Assembly: GCA_964487505.1 (NCBI GenBank)
Contig: CAZARD010000008.1
Span: 10,238-74,237 of the forward strand
Origin: JAFDVJ01 sp964487505
GTDB taxonomy: Bacteria; Acidobacteriota; Blastocatellia; Pyrinomonadales; Pyrinomonadaceae
DNA: 64,000 nucleotides
Reading direction: 5' to 3'
This document shows, in pieces, positions 52,207-61,800 of the stretch; the first letter of the stretch is position 1; every line of letters starts with the position of its first letter. The translations under genes and the position numbers were made by a program. Below the pieces are notes generated by a model. The model ran no database searches and was not told where the DNA came from. It worked only from the letters and a program-made list of their open reading frames with translations.

Positions 52207-53166
52207 ATGGGCAAGCCTCTTCTAATCGCCATCGGCGGCAATTCGCTGGTCCGCGCCGGACAAAGCGGATCGGTGCAGGAGCAGGCGGAGAACGCCGTCA
52301 TCACTTGCCGGCACGTTGCCGGATTGGTAGCGCAAGGGCATCAAATAGTGATCACGCACGGCAACGGCCCGCAAGCCGGAGCACAGCTTATCCGATCTGA
52401 ACTGGCAGCTCGGCAGGTTTACGAACTCCCTTTGGACAGCTGCGTCGCTTCGACCCAAGGCGAGTTGGGCTATATTCTCCAGCGCGCGATGCATACGTCG
52501 CTGCGCGCGCTCGGGCTGGATGTCCCCGTTATCACGATACTCACGCAGGTCGTCGTCGACGCCGATGATCCGGCGTTCTCCAAACCGTCGAAACCCATCG
52601 GCCCGTTCTTCTCAAAAGAGGTCGCGGAGAAGAAGAAAAGCGACCTCGGCTGGGACATAATCGAAGATGCCGCGAGGGGGTACCGGCGCGTCGTTCCGTC
52701 GCCGCGCCCGCTCGAGATCGTCGAGGTCGACGCGATCAGGCACTGCCTTTCACAGGGCTTCATCGTCATCGCGCTGGGCGGCGGCGGGATTCCCGTGGCT
52801 GAAAGCGACGGTGTTTTTCAAGGGTTGGAGGCCGTCGTGGACAAAGACGCCGCATCCTCGCTGTTGGCGAACGAATTGAATGTCGAAACGCTCGTCGTTT
52901 CAACCGACATCGACAAGGTTTATCTGAATTTCAAGAAACCGGACCAGCTCGCGCTTGACAACATTTCCGTTACACAAGCAAAAGGTTTCCTCAGCGAAGA
53001 TCATTTTCTGACGGGAAGCATGAGGCCGAAGATCGAGGCCGCGATCGATTTCCTGTCGAATGGGGGAAAGGAGGTGATCATCACCCGTCCCGAACAGATC
53101 TCCGATGCGTTGGACCGCAAAGCGGGGACCCGGATCCACGCGGTCAGGGAGGAGGCAGAACCGTGA
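52207..53166 (+). CDS. arcC: carbamate kinase
   Basis: This 319-residue amino-acid-kinase-fold enzyme makes ATP from carbamoyl phosphate. AIGGNSLVRAG at the N-terminus and THGNGPQAGAQ are the family glycine loops. VIALGGGGIPV is the hallmark loop, and Lys/Asp of the ATP site (VDKDAASSLLANEL) are intact. In the E. coli ygeW-type region this role is played by yqeA. It overlaps the next gene by four bases (ATGA-type: GTGA). Confidence 0.95.
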   Translation: MGKPLLIAIGGNSLVRAGQSGSVQEQAENAVITCRHVAGLVAQGHQIVITHGNGPQAGAQLIRSELAARQVYELPLDSCVASTQGELGYILQRAMHTSLRALGLDVPVITILTQVVVDADDPAFSKPSKPIGPFFSKEVAEKKKSDLGWDIIEDAARGYRRVVPSPRPLEIVEVDAIRHCLSQGFIVIALGGGGIPVAESDGVFQGLEAVVDKDAASSLLANELNVETLVVSTDIDKVYLNFKKPDQLALDNISVTQAKGFLSEDHFLTGSMRPKIEAAIDFLSNGGKEVIITRPEQISDALDRKAGTRIHAVREEAEP

Positions 53167-54086
53167 AACTCAGACACATCGTCGATTCCAAGCAATTCAC
53201 TCTCCCGAAGCTGCGGGAGTTGTTTTCCCGAGTTCACGAAATGGAGAAGATCGTGAAGCGCGGGGGAACGCGCGATTACGACGGCAAGATAATGGCGTCA
53301 CTGTTCTATGACTCATCAAGCCTGACACGGCTTTCGTTCGAATCCGCGATGTCGAGGCTTGGCGGAAGGGTCCTCACGACCGAGAACGCTTCGACATTCT
53401 TCTCGGTAAGCCCGGAAGACGCGCTGGAAGATACGATCAGGGTGGTCGATGATTTCTGCGACGTGATCGTGCTTCGGCATACCGAGATCGGCGGCGCGGC
53501 AAGGGCCTCAAAGGTCAGCACTGTACCGCTGATCAACGCCGGTGACGGCAAAGGCGGGCAGCACCCGACACAGGCGCTCCTCGACCTGTACACGATACAC
53601 AAAGAGACGAACAAACTCGACGGTCTGAAAGTGGCGCTCGTGGGCAATCTGGCAGAAGGGCGAACGGTTCGTTCCCTGTCATATCTTCTCGCCAAATTCG
53701 AGCGGATCAAGCTCTATTTCGTTTCCCCCGAATCATTGCGAATGAGGCAGGATATGCTCGATCATCTTGACGAGCACGGAACCTGGTACATGGTTGAAAC
53801 GGATTTGCACAAGGTCTTGCCCGAGGTAGACGTGGTTTACACGACGCGGATCGAGCGTGAGCGTTTCGACGGGAGCGATTCGGAGTTCGATCGATTCCGA
53901 AGCAATTATTTCATTGACCGGAATTCGATCGGATTGATGAACGAGAACTCCATCGTGTTGAGTCCGTTGCCGAGGTTCACCGAGATCTCGCGGGACATCG
54001 ACGATGACCGCCGCGCCGCTTATTTCCGGCAGACGCAAAACGGGATGATCCTGCGGATGGCGCTTCTCGCGTGGGTTCTGGAATGA
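53163..54086 (+). CDS. PyrB-like carbamoyltransferase with altered active site
   Basis: The protein has 307 residues. Overall it matches aspartate carbamoyltransferase (GKIMASLFYDSSSLTRLSFE; GGQHPTQALLDLYTI), but the carbamoyl-phosphate motif S-T-R-T reads S-S-L-T (52-55), so the equivalent of Arg54 in E. coli PyrB is Leu. The loop that should carry Lys84 reads SVSPEDALEDT, without Lys. The usual HPLPR reads SPLPR. It is probably not a plain ATCase: it may use another acceptor, be regulatory, or be inactive. Tight coupling to carbamate kinase suggests a role with carbamoyl phosphate. Confidence 0.85.
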   Translation: MKLRHIVDSKQFTLPKLRELFSRVHEMEKIVKRGGTRDYDGKIMASLFYDSSSLTRLSFESAMSRLGGRVLTTENASTFFSVSPEDALEDTIRVVDDFCDVIVLRHTEIGGAARASKVSTVPLINAGDGKGGQHPTQALLDLYTIHKETNKLDGLKVALVGNLAEGRTVRSLSYLLAKFERIKLYFVSPESLRMRQDMLDHLDEHGTWYMVETDLHKVLPEVDVVYTTRIERERFDGSDSEFDRFRSNYFIDRNSIGLMNENSIVLSPLPRFTEISRDIDDDRRAAYFRQTQNGMILRMALLAWVLE

Positions 54087-54105
54087 TAACTGGTTGACCG
54101 AAACA

Positions 54106-55380
54106 ATGCCTTCTGATTCCGATCGATCGAAAAATATGAGTTACGCGCCGCCGGTTCACGTCACCGGCCTGAAATGCGGATTATGCGGGGCGACGTATGA
54201 ACACGGCAACGTCTATACCTGCTCCGGCTGCGGCGATGAAGGGATCCTGGACGTCGAATACGATTACGACGGGATCGCGGCGTCGTTCGCGGACCGGCCC
54301 CTGCCGGAACGCGAGAGGAACATCTGGAGGTACGGCGAACTGCTTCCGGTATCGGCGGAGATCGACCGGCCGCACCTGTCGATCGGCTGGACGCCGGTAT
54401 ATGACGTCCCGCGGCTCGCGCGGGCGTTCGGCGTCGGGCGGTTCCTGCTGAAAGACGACGGGCGTAATCCGACAAATTCCTTCAAGGACCGCGCAAGCGC
54501 GGTTGCGGTGCTGAAATCTATCGAATTCGGACTCGAAACAGTTGCTTGCGCGTCGACCGGGAACGCCGCGTCTTCGCTTGCGGGGCTTTCCGCGGCAACG
54601 GGATTGGAAAGCTGCATTTTCGTTCCCGAGCGCGCGCCTGAGCCGAAGGTGACGCAACTGCTGATTTTTGGAGCGACCGTACTTCGCGTGCTCGGCACTT
54701 ATGAACAGGCGTTCGATCTCTGCAAGGCCGCCTGCGAACGGTATGGATGGTACAACCGCAACAGCGGGAGCAATCCCTTTTTGGTCGAGGGAAAGAAGAC
54801 GGCGGGGCTTGAGATATCAGAACAACTCGCGGGGCAGATGCCGGACTGGGTCGTCGTTTCGGTTGGCGACGGATGCACGATCGGCGGCATCGGCAAGGGC
54901 TTGCGTGAAATGAAACTTCTCGGAATCGCCGATCGCGTTCCGCGACTGCTGGGCGTTCAGGCCGAGGGCGCGAGGCCTTTGGTCGACGCTTTCATCAGCG
55001 GAGAAGAACTTGTTCCATCTGAAACAAACACTCTGGCGGACAGCATCGCCGTTGGCACGCCGCGCAACTGGCGACGGGCGCTCAAGGAGATCAAGTCGTC
55101 GGACGGAGAGATGATCGCCGTGAGTGACGAAGAGATTCTGGAAGCGATGCGGACGACGGCCCGCAAAGGAGCCGTGTTTGGCGAGCCCGCGGGCGTGGCC
55201 GGCGTCGCGGGCGTGAAGAAAGCCGTTGAAAAGGGAATCATCGGCAAGAGCGAATCCGTGCTTTGCGTCGTCACCGGAAACGGCCTGAAGGACATTCGAT
55301 CGGCAAAGCAGGCGGTCGGAAAAGCGTTCGACGTGAGACCGGATATGAACAGCTTGGCCGACGTCCTGACGAACCGCTGA
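54106..55380 (+). CDS. threonine synthase-like PLP enzyme with N-terminal zinc ribbon
   Basis: The protein has 424 residues from ATG 54106 (ATG 54136 is also possible). Cys24/27 and Cys39/42 form a zinc ribbon (CGLCGATY, CSGCGDEG). The PLP domain has Lys127 in NSFKDRAS, ASTGNAASSLAGLSAA and VSVGDGCTIGGIGKG. It resembles ThrC but lies in a purine-breakdown cluster, so its substrate could be a different phospho- or acyl-amino acid. It follows the PyrB-like gene by 19 bases and precedes ssnA by eight. Confidence 0.85.
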   Translation: MPSDSDRSKNMSYAPPVHVTGLKCGLCGATYEHGNVYTCSGCGDEGILDVEYDYDGIAASFADRPLPERERNIWRYGELLPVSAEIDRPHLSIGWTPVYDVPRLARAFGVGRFLLKDDGRNPTNSFKDRASAVAVLKSIEFGLETVACASTGNAASSLAGLSAATGLESCIFVPERAPEPKVTQLLIFGATVLRVLGTYEQAFDLCKAACERYGWYNRNSGSNPFLVEGKKTAGLEISEQLAGQMPDWVVVSVGDGCTIGGIGKGLREMKLLGIADRVPRLLGVQAEGARPLVDAFISGEELVPSETNTLADSIAVGTPRNWRRALKEIKSSDGEMIAVSDEEILEAMRTTARKGAVFGEPAGVAGVAGVKKAVEKGIIGKSESVLCVVTGNGLKDIRSAKQAVGKAFDVRPDMNSLADVLTNR

Positions 55381-55388
55381 AAAATATC

Positions 55389-56684
55389 GTGCTTATCAAG
55401 AACATCCGCACATTCACGCTGATACCCGAAATGGTGAAAACGACGGATCTGAGGGTCTCGGGGTCCGAGATCGTCGAAGAAGGACCATCGCTCGCGCCAT
55501 TGAAGGATGAAGAGGTGCACGATCTGGACGGAAGACTCGTGTTGCCGGGGTTTGTGAATGCGCACACGCATCTCTATTCGAGCCTTTCACGAGGAATGCC
55601 CGCGCCGGCGAAAGCCCCCGCGGATTTTACCGAGATTCTCAAGAAGATCTGGTGGAAACTCGATGCGGCGCTTGACGACGAGACGATTTACTACAGCGCG
55701 CTCGTCGGTGCGATCGACGCGCTGAGATGTGGGACGACGACCATCGTTGACCATCACGCGTCCCCTTCGTCGATCAACGGTTCGCTCGATCTCATCAAGT
55801 CGGCGCTGCAGCGACTCGGGATGCGAGGCGTTCTGTGTTACGAGGTGACCGATCGCGGCGGCGACCGGAAACGCGACGAGGGGCTCGAAGAGAACGAGGG
55901 ATTCATCGAACGGAACAAGACGAATGAGGATTTCCGCGGGCTTGTGGGCGCGCACGCCGCGTTTACATTGAGCGATGAATCGTTGCGCCTTTGCCGGGAC
56001 CTGGTCGCCAAACACGACGCCGGCATTCATATCCACGTTTCCGAGGACGTGTGCGATCCGGCGCATTCGATGAAGAACCACGGAATGACGGTCATCGAAC
56101 GCTTGACAGCGCACGACCTCCTGAATAGCAATTCGGTCCTGGCGCACTGCGTTCATCTGGCCCAGGGCGATTACGAGACGATCAGCAAAAGCGGCTCGTG
56201 GGTCGTTCACAATCCGCGTTCGAATATGAACAACCGGGTCGGGTACGCGTCTCTTCACCGATTCGGGAACGGACTCGCGCTCGGAACCGACGGGTTTCCG
56301 TCCGATATGCTCGAAGAAGCCGGTTTCGCCTTTTTCAAGCGAAGGGATTCGCGTGCCGACGAGGCCATCGATTTCGGCGGTATGATCTCGGGCGGCCAAA
56401 GGATGATCTCACGGATTTTCGGCAGAGAATTCGGGAGCCTCTGCAAAGGCGCCGTCGCCGACCTCTTGGTAATGGACTACCGCGAGCCGACGCCGATGGA
56501 GCACGGAAACCTGCTCGGCCATTACCTGTTCGGAATGCGGTCGTCGATGGTCGAATCGGTGATGATCGGCGGAAAATGGGTGATGAAGGACCGCGAGATC
56601 CTCGGAGTGAATGAGAATGAGGTATTCGAGAGATCGCGGCATCTCGCCCGAGAGTTATGGAAAAGAACCGGCCGGATGTCGTGA
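55389..56684 (+). CDS. ssnA: SsnA-type putative aminohydrolase
   Basis: This 431-residue amidohydrolase-superfamily enzyme starts at GTG 55389, eight bases after the previous stop. The metal site uses His59 and His61 (VNAHTH), HIHVSED, HCVHL and Asp in GTDGFPSD. SsnA belongs to the guanine/cytosine-deaminase-like branch and is a constant member of the ygeW/ygfK/xdhD cluster. It probably deaminates or opens a purine-derived ring. ygfK follows after 248 bases. Confidence 0.93.
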   Translation: MLIKNIRTFTLIPEMVKTTDLRVSGSEIVEEGPSLAPLKDEEVHDLDGRLVLPGFVNAHTHLYSSLSRGMPAPAKAPADFTEILKKIWWKLDAALDDETIYYSALVGAIDALRCGTTTIVDHHASPSSINGSLDLIKSALQRLGMRGVLCYEVTDRGGDRKRDEGLEENEGFIERNKTNEDFRGLVGAHAAFTLSDESLRLCRDLVAKHDAGIHIHVSEDVCDPAHSMKNHGMTVIERLTAHDLLNSNSVLAHCVHLAQGDYETISKSGSWVVHNPRSNMNNRVGYASLHRFGNGLALGTDGFPSDMLEEAGFAFFKRRDSRADEAIDFGGMISGGQRMISRIFGREFGSLCKGAVADLLVMDYREPTPMEHGNLLGHYLFGMRSSMVESVMIGGKWVMKDREILGVNENEVFERSRHLARELWKRTGRMS

Positions 56685-56848
56685 ATCGCGCCGGCCGGCG
56701 CGTCATCGCTCTCGGTTTTGCCGTTCGACACCTCGAACGGCTGTTAGCTGACGGCCAGCGTTATCAACGTCTTACTTAACGACGTTCGCGAGATTTCGAA
56801 GGAATTTCTGACGCGGATCGTGCGTTTGTCTCGCCGGACCCGCGGCAA

Positions 56849-56864
56849 TGTGACACCGGTCATA
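56849..56864 (+). promoter_or_regulatory. CRP/FNR-like inverted half-sites upstream of ygfK
   Basis: TGTGA-N6-TCATA lies 69 bases before the ygfK start, close to a CRP-type site (one mismatch in the second half). No firm -35/-10 pair accompanies it. Confidence 0.25.
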
Positions 56865-56932
56865 TTTTTGCAGTTTGGCGATGTGATACCTTGCAGAAAA
56901 GCGATCGATTTGGAACGCTCGCCCGACATTCT

Positions 56933-58927
56933 ATGGCCGAACTGACGCCCATACCGTTTGACCGACTTTTGCGAAGGATCTTCTATGAGTTCAGAAAGTC
57001 GGGATCCATTTTCGACCTCCCGTCGAGGAAATTTTACCGGCCGGACAGCGAATATGACCTGGCGGTCGATTTTCTGGGGAAACGGGCCGCAAATCCGGCC
57101 GGTCCGGCCGCCGGCCCTCATACCCAACTCGCCCAGAACATCGTTCTCGCGTGGCTGGCAGGTTCGCGGATCCTCGAGCTGAAGACCGTTCAGATCAAGG
57201 ACCGGCTCGAGCTGACGAGGCCGTGCATAGATATGGCGACGATCGGCTACAACACCGAATGGAGCCAGGAGCTTTTGCTCGATCAGTCGTTGCGAGAATA
57301 CGTCAAGGCGTCGATGATCATCGAGATCCTCAAGCATTGGATCTTCCTCTCCGATGAAAACGGCGATCATCGGCCGGAGCAGTTCGACACGATACTCGAT
57401 CTCAGCGTCGGCTACGATCTCGCCGGGATCCGGTCGGCGGAGATACGGGCGTGGCTCGATGCTATGAGAGACGCGTCGACGCTTATCGAGGAATACCGGG
57501 ATCAGATCCCGGAGGAATTCTCGGCATACCGTGGCCTCGATTTCAATCCCGAGATCGGGAGCAGCATCACGTTGTCGACGTTTCACGGCACGAAGGCCGA
57601 TGAGATCGAAAGCATCTGCCGGTTCCTGATCGCCGAAATGGATTTTGATGTCGTGATCAAGATGAACCCGCCGATGCTTGGAAAGGAAAGGCTGGAGTAC
57701 CTTCTTCACGACAGGCTCGGATTTTCCCAGATCGAGGTGAACGAGAATGCGTACAAGGTGAACATCGCCTACGCGGACGCCGTCCAGATCGTGGCCCGGC
57801 TTCAGGAATCGTCCCGAAAGATCGGGAAGAAGGTCGGCGTTAAGTTCGGCAACACGCTCGAGGTCGTCAATCACGGAAGTTTTCTGAAAGACAAGATACA
57901 GTATCTTTCGGGGCAACCGCTCCACGTCCTGCACCTCGAACTGGTCAATGAGTGGAGAAAGTCGTTCGGCCCTGATTTTCCGATCTCATTCTCGGCCGGC
58001 GTCGACGCGAACAATTTCGCCGATTGCGTTTCGATCGGGCTCGTTCCGGTCACCTCCTGCACCGATCTTCTCAGGCCAGCGGGCTACGGTCGGCTTCAGC
58101 AGTACCTGAAGAATCTGGAAGCCGCAATGAATGAGGTCGGGGCGAAGACGGTCCGGGAGTTCATTATTAGGACCGGCGCGGCCAACGGAACGGGGGAAAC
58201 CGCGGATTCCGGAGCGGCGGTTTTGTCCAACACCGCGGCCCTTCTCAAGCGGAGCATTGAAAACCCCCGCTATCATCACGACAACAACAGCAAGCCGCCG
58301 CGAAAGGTCGGGAGCCATCTGTCGCTGTGGGACTGCCTCAATTGTTCAAAGTGTATTCCGGTATGTCCCAACAACGCGAACTTTTATCTCGGTGTCGAAC
58401 CGGTCGACCGTGAGATCTTCGATCTGGTGATCAAGGAATCCGGATGGACGAAAACGAACGATCGTCAATTCACGGTACAGAAAGATATGCAGATCGCGAA
58501 CTTCGCCGACGCCTGCAACGATTGCGGCAACTGCGACGTGTTCTGCCCCGAAGACGGCGGGCCATACGTCGAGAAACCGAGGTTTTTCGGATCGATCGAG
58601 TCCTTTGGCAGTAATCGTGATCTCGACGGCTTCTACTTCGACGATTCGCCGTCGGGAGCCGCGCTGAACGGAAGGATCGGTCGCCACGAATTCCGTTTGG
58701 AATGGGACTCGGCCCGCGATCGATTTGTATTCAGGGCCGCGGACGCCGTGGTCGAAACCGACGCCGTGACGCACGAGATCGTCAGGGCCTTGCCGATCGG
58801 GCCGGAGACGGCGGTCGTGGATATGACGAACTACCACGTTATGACGGTCCTGCTCAAGGGGATGTCGGACACGGCCCGGGTTAATTATCTGAACGTTGAG
58901 GCACATCGCAGAACGGCGATGAAATGA
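56933..58927 (+). CDS. ygfK: YgfK-like putative selenate reductase subunit, shortened
   Basis: The protein has 664 residues from ATG 56933. The first ~450 match the N-terminal barrel of YgfK (PIPFDRLLRRIFYEF, GPAAGPHTQLAQNIV, ELKTVQIKDRLEL). The end carries two 4Fe-4S ferredoxin motifs: Cys468/471/474/478 (CLNCSKCIPVC) and Cys528/531/534/538 (CNDCGNCDVFC). The ~400-residue GltD-like FAD/NAD(P) domain that stands between these parts in E. coli YgfK (about 1030 aa) is absent, with no frameshift seen. Electrons must therefore come from a separate reductase. ATG of the next gene overlaps its stop (ATGA). Confidence 0.9.
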   Translation: MAELTPIPFDRLLRRIFYEFRKSGSIFDLPSRKFYRPDSEYDLAVDFLGKRAANPAGPAAGPHTQLAQNIVLAWLAGSRILELKTVQIKDRLELTRPCIDMATIGYNTEWSQELLLDQSLREYVKASMIIEILKHWIFLSDENGDHRPEQFDTILDLSVGYDLAGIRSAEIRAWLDAMRDASTLIEEYRDQIPEEFSAYRGLDFNPEIGSSITLSTFHGTKADEIESICRFLIAEMDFDVVIKMNPPMLGKERLEYLLHDRLGFSQIEVNENAYKVNIAYADAVQIVARLQESSRKIGKKVGVKFGNTLEVVNHGSFLKDKIQYLSGQPLHVLHLELVNEWRKSFGPDFPISFSAGVDANNFADCVSIGLVPVTSCTDLLRPAGYGRLQQYLKNLEAAMNEVGAKTVREFIIRTGAANGTGETADSGAAVLSNTAALLKRSIENPRYHHDNNSKPPRKVGSHLSLWDCLNCSKCIPVCPNNANFYLGVEPVDREIFDLVIKESGWTKTNDRQFTVQKDMQIANFADACNDCGNCDVFCPEDGGPYVEKPRFFGSIESFGSNRDLDGFYFDDSPSGAALNGRIGRHEFRLEWDSARDRFVFRAADAVVETDAVTHEIVRALPIGPETAVVDMTNYHVMTVLLKGMSDTARVNYLNVEAHRRTAMK

Positions 58928-61685
58928 GCAATATGGAAGCCGAACACGAATCGAGAATCGAATTCAATCTGAATGGCGAGTCCTTCACCGCGACGGTCGA
59001 CGACGGGATGTCCCTGATGACGCTTTTGCGCGAAAAGGCCGGGTTGATATCGCCCAAGAACGGATGCGCCCCGCAGGGATCCTGCGGGTGCTGCACGGTG
59101 ATCGTCGAGGACAAGGCGGTTCCGTCCTGCGCCGTTCCGGCCAAGAAGGCGAACGGCAAGAGGGTTCTGACTCTCGAGGGATTCTCCGAAAGGGAACGGG
59201 ACGTCTTCGCGAAAGCATTCACGCTCAGCGGCGGACTGCAGTGCGGATTCTGCATTCCGGGGATCGTTGTCCGCGCCAAGCATCTGATCGGCAAGAAGCC
59301 GCTTCCGACGAGGGACGAGATCGCAGCGTCGCTTAACAACCACATCTGCCGCTGTACGGGATTCGTGAAGATTCTCGATGCGATCGAAATGGCATCGCGC
59401 GCGCTCAACGGCGAGCCGTTGCCGGAAGCCGACTACAGCGCGAAGATCGGGTCCAGCCTGCCGAAGATGGACGGCGAGAAGTTCGTGCTTGGCGAGCGGC
59501 CCTACATCGATGACATCACGCTCCCGGAAATGCTGTACGCGGCGTTTCTGTTCTCGCCGCAGCCGCGTATCAGGGTGAACGGGATCGATACGACGGTTGC
59601 CGGAAGTCTTCCGGGCGTGAGCCGGATCGTGACCGCGGCCGATGTTCCCGGAAGGATCAGGCAGGGCACCATCTATCAGGATTGGCCGGCCTTTGTGGCC
59701 GAAGGCGCGGTCACGCACTGCATCGGCGATATTCTCGCGGCCGTCGTCGCGGACGATGTCCGGACGGCGCGCAAAGCCGTCGAGGCGATCGTTCTCGACT
59801 ACGAAGTGTTGCCCGGAGTCTTTGATCCGGAAGAGGCGTTGAAACCCGACTCGATCCGGGTTCACGAGGGGCACGAGAACCTCTTGTCGAGATCGGTGAT
59901 CAAACGCGGCGATGTGGACGAGCAGCTCGGGAAATCGGCTTTCGTCGAAACCAGAACGTTCGAAACCCAGAGAATCGAGCACGCGTTTCTCGAACCCGAA
60001 AGCTCGATCGCGAAATACGAGAACGGCGTTCTCGAGGTGCTGAGCCAAGGACAGGGAATTTTCGACGACAGAAAGCAGATCGCCGCATTTCTCGGTCTTG
60101 ACGAAGAAAAGGTGACCGTCAGGCTGGTTTCAAACGGCGGTGCTTTCGGCGGCAAAGAGGACCTGAGCATACAGGCGCAGGTCGCGCTGATGGCGATGCT
60201 CACGGGAAAGCCCGTGAAGGCGACGTTGACCCGCGATGAGAGCATACGCCTGCATCCGAAACGGCATCCGATCAAGATGACCTATACCGTCGGCTGCGAC
60301 GCGAACGGAAAGCTCACGGCGGTTCGCGCGCGTATGGTTGGCGACAAGGGAGCCTACGCTTCGGTCGGGACCAAGGTTCTCGAGCGGGCGGCGGGACACG
60401 CCTGCGGTCCGTACAACATCCTTCATTCCGACGTCGAGGCGCTCGCCGTCTACACCAACAATCTGCCGTGCGGCGCGATGCGCGGGTTTGGGGCGAACCA
60501 AGCGGCGTTCGCGATCGAGGGAATGCTCGATATCCTGGCTGAAAAGGTCGGCATCGACGGTTGGGAGATGAGATGGCGAAATGCCGTCGACATCGGGGAC
60601 ACGTTCGTCACCGGACAGGTCTTCGACAAGGCCGTCGGGATAAGAAAGACGCTTCTGGCCGTCAAGGACATCTACTATTCGTCAAAATATGCCGGGATCG
60701 CCTGCGGGATCAAGAACGTCGGGATCGGCAACGGTATGCGTGAATCCGGGCAGGCGATGGTCACCGTCAACCCCGACGGGACGGTCACGATCAATACGGG
60801 TTTCACCGAGATGGGGCAGGGGTTTTCAACGATCATGATCCAGATTTTCTGCGACGTCACCGGCATCGATCCGAGAACCGTGAGGGTTGAGATCGACACT
60901 ACGAAGCCCACGCCCTGCGGGATGACGACCGCCTCGCGCGCGACGGTCCTCGGCGGAAGAGCCGTGATCAAGGCCGCCGAGGAGCTGAAAAAGGAGCTCG
61001 ACGCAGGGAAGACGTTGCCCGATCTTGCGGAGAGACAATTCTTCGGAGAGGTCGTGATCGACTACACGACGTCCCTGGAAACAAAGACGGACAAGCCGAT
61101 CACGCATATGTCATTCGGTTTCGCGACCCAGGTCTGCATCCTGGNNNNNNNNNNNNNNNNNNNNNNNNNNNNNNNNNNNNNNNNNNNNNNNNNNNNNNNN
61201 NNNNNNNNNNNNNNNNNNNNNNNNNNNNNNNNNNNNNNNNNNNNGACAAGCCGATCACGCATATGTCATTCGGTTTCGCGACCCAGGTCTGCATCCTGGA
61301 CGATGCGGGCAAACTCAAACGCTACGTTGCCGCGCACGATGTCGGCCGCGTCATCAACAGAAAGATGCTCGAAGGGCAGCTCGAAGGTTCGATCCATATG
61401 GGGCTGGGTTATGCCCTGACGGAAGAACTCAGTTTGACGGACGGCGTCCCCGATTCTTTCAGGTTCCGGTCGCTCGGGATCCTGAGGGCGAAGGATATGC
61501 CGGAAACGGAGATCATCCTGATCGAAGAGAACGAGCCCGAAGGTCCATTCGGAGCGAAGGGCGTGGGCGAGATCGGACTCGTTCCGACCGCGGGCGCCGT
61601 GGCCGGAGCCCTGTACAAGTTCGACGGGATCAGGAGATACAAGCTTCCGATGAAGGACTCGCCCGCCGCGAAGGCGATACTCTGA
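58924..61685 (+). CDS. xdhD: XdhD-like molybdenum hydroxylase (purine hydroxylase), interrupted by a false gap
   Basis: An N-terminal 2Fe-2S domain (Cys48/54/57/69) and second 2Fe-2S helical domain (Cys107/110/142/144) are fused to the molybdenum domain (LPCGAMRGFGANQAAF, GGAFGGKEDLSIQAQ, and the catalytic Glu in KGVGEIGLVP). Like E. coli XdhD it has no FAD domain. The frame breaks at the N-gap, but merging the duplicated 55 bases (removing 155 bases) restores one frame and gives 868 residues. Homologues use a labile selenium ligand and hydroxylate xanthine or related purines. It overlaps ygfK by four bases. Confidence 0.93.
61090..61299. other. false scaffold gap inside xdhD with 55-bp duplicated flanks
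   Basis: Bases 61145-61244 are N. Bases 61090-61144 and 61245-61299 are identical. The shift between copies (155 bases, 2 mod 3) is exactly what separates the frames of the two halves of xdhD, so the gap and one copy are artefacts. Confidence 0.92.
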
Positions 61686-61800
61686 GAAGGGGGCGATGAA
61701 CCCGGCGCTTCGCGCTCGACGTGCCTCGCGCGCGGCTTCCGACGGATTCCAGCTGCGCCGGGATCGGGAACGCCGCTCCTTGCAACGGATGCAAAAGAAG

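Noticed and set aside
61090..61299. The 55-bp duplication as a true direct repeat or insertion-site duplication
   Set aside because: The same length occurs at the unrelated first gap and merging repairs the reading frame, which fits an assembly overlap far better.
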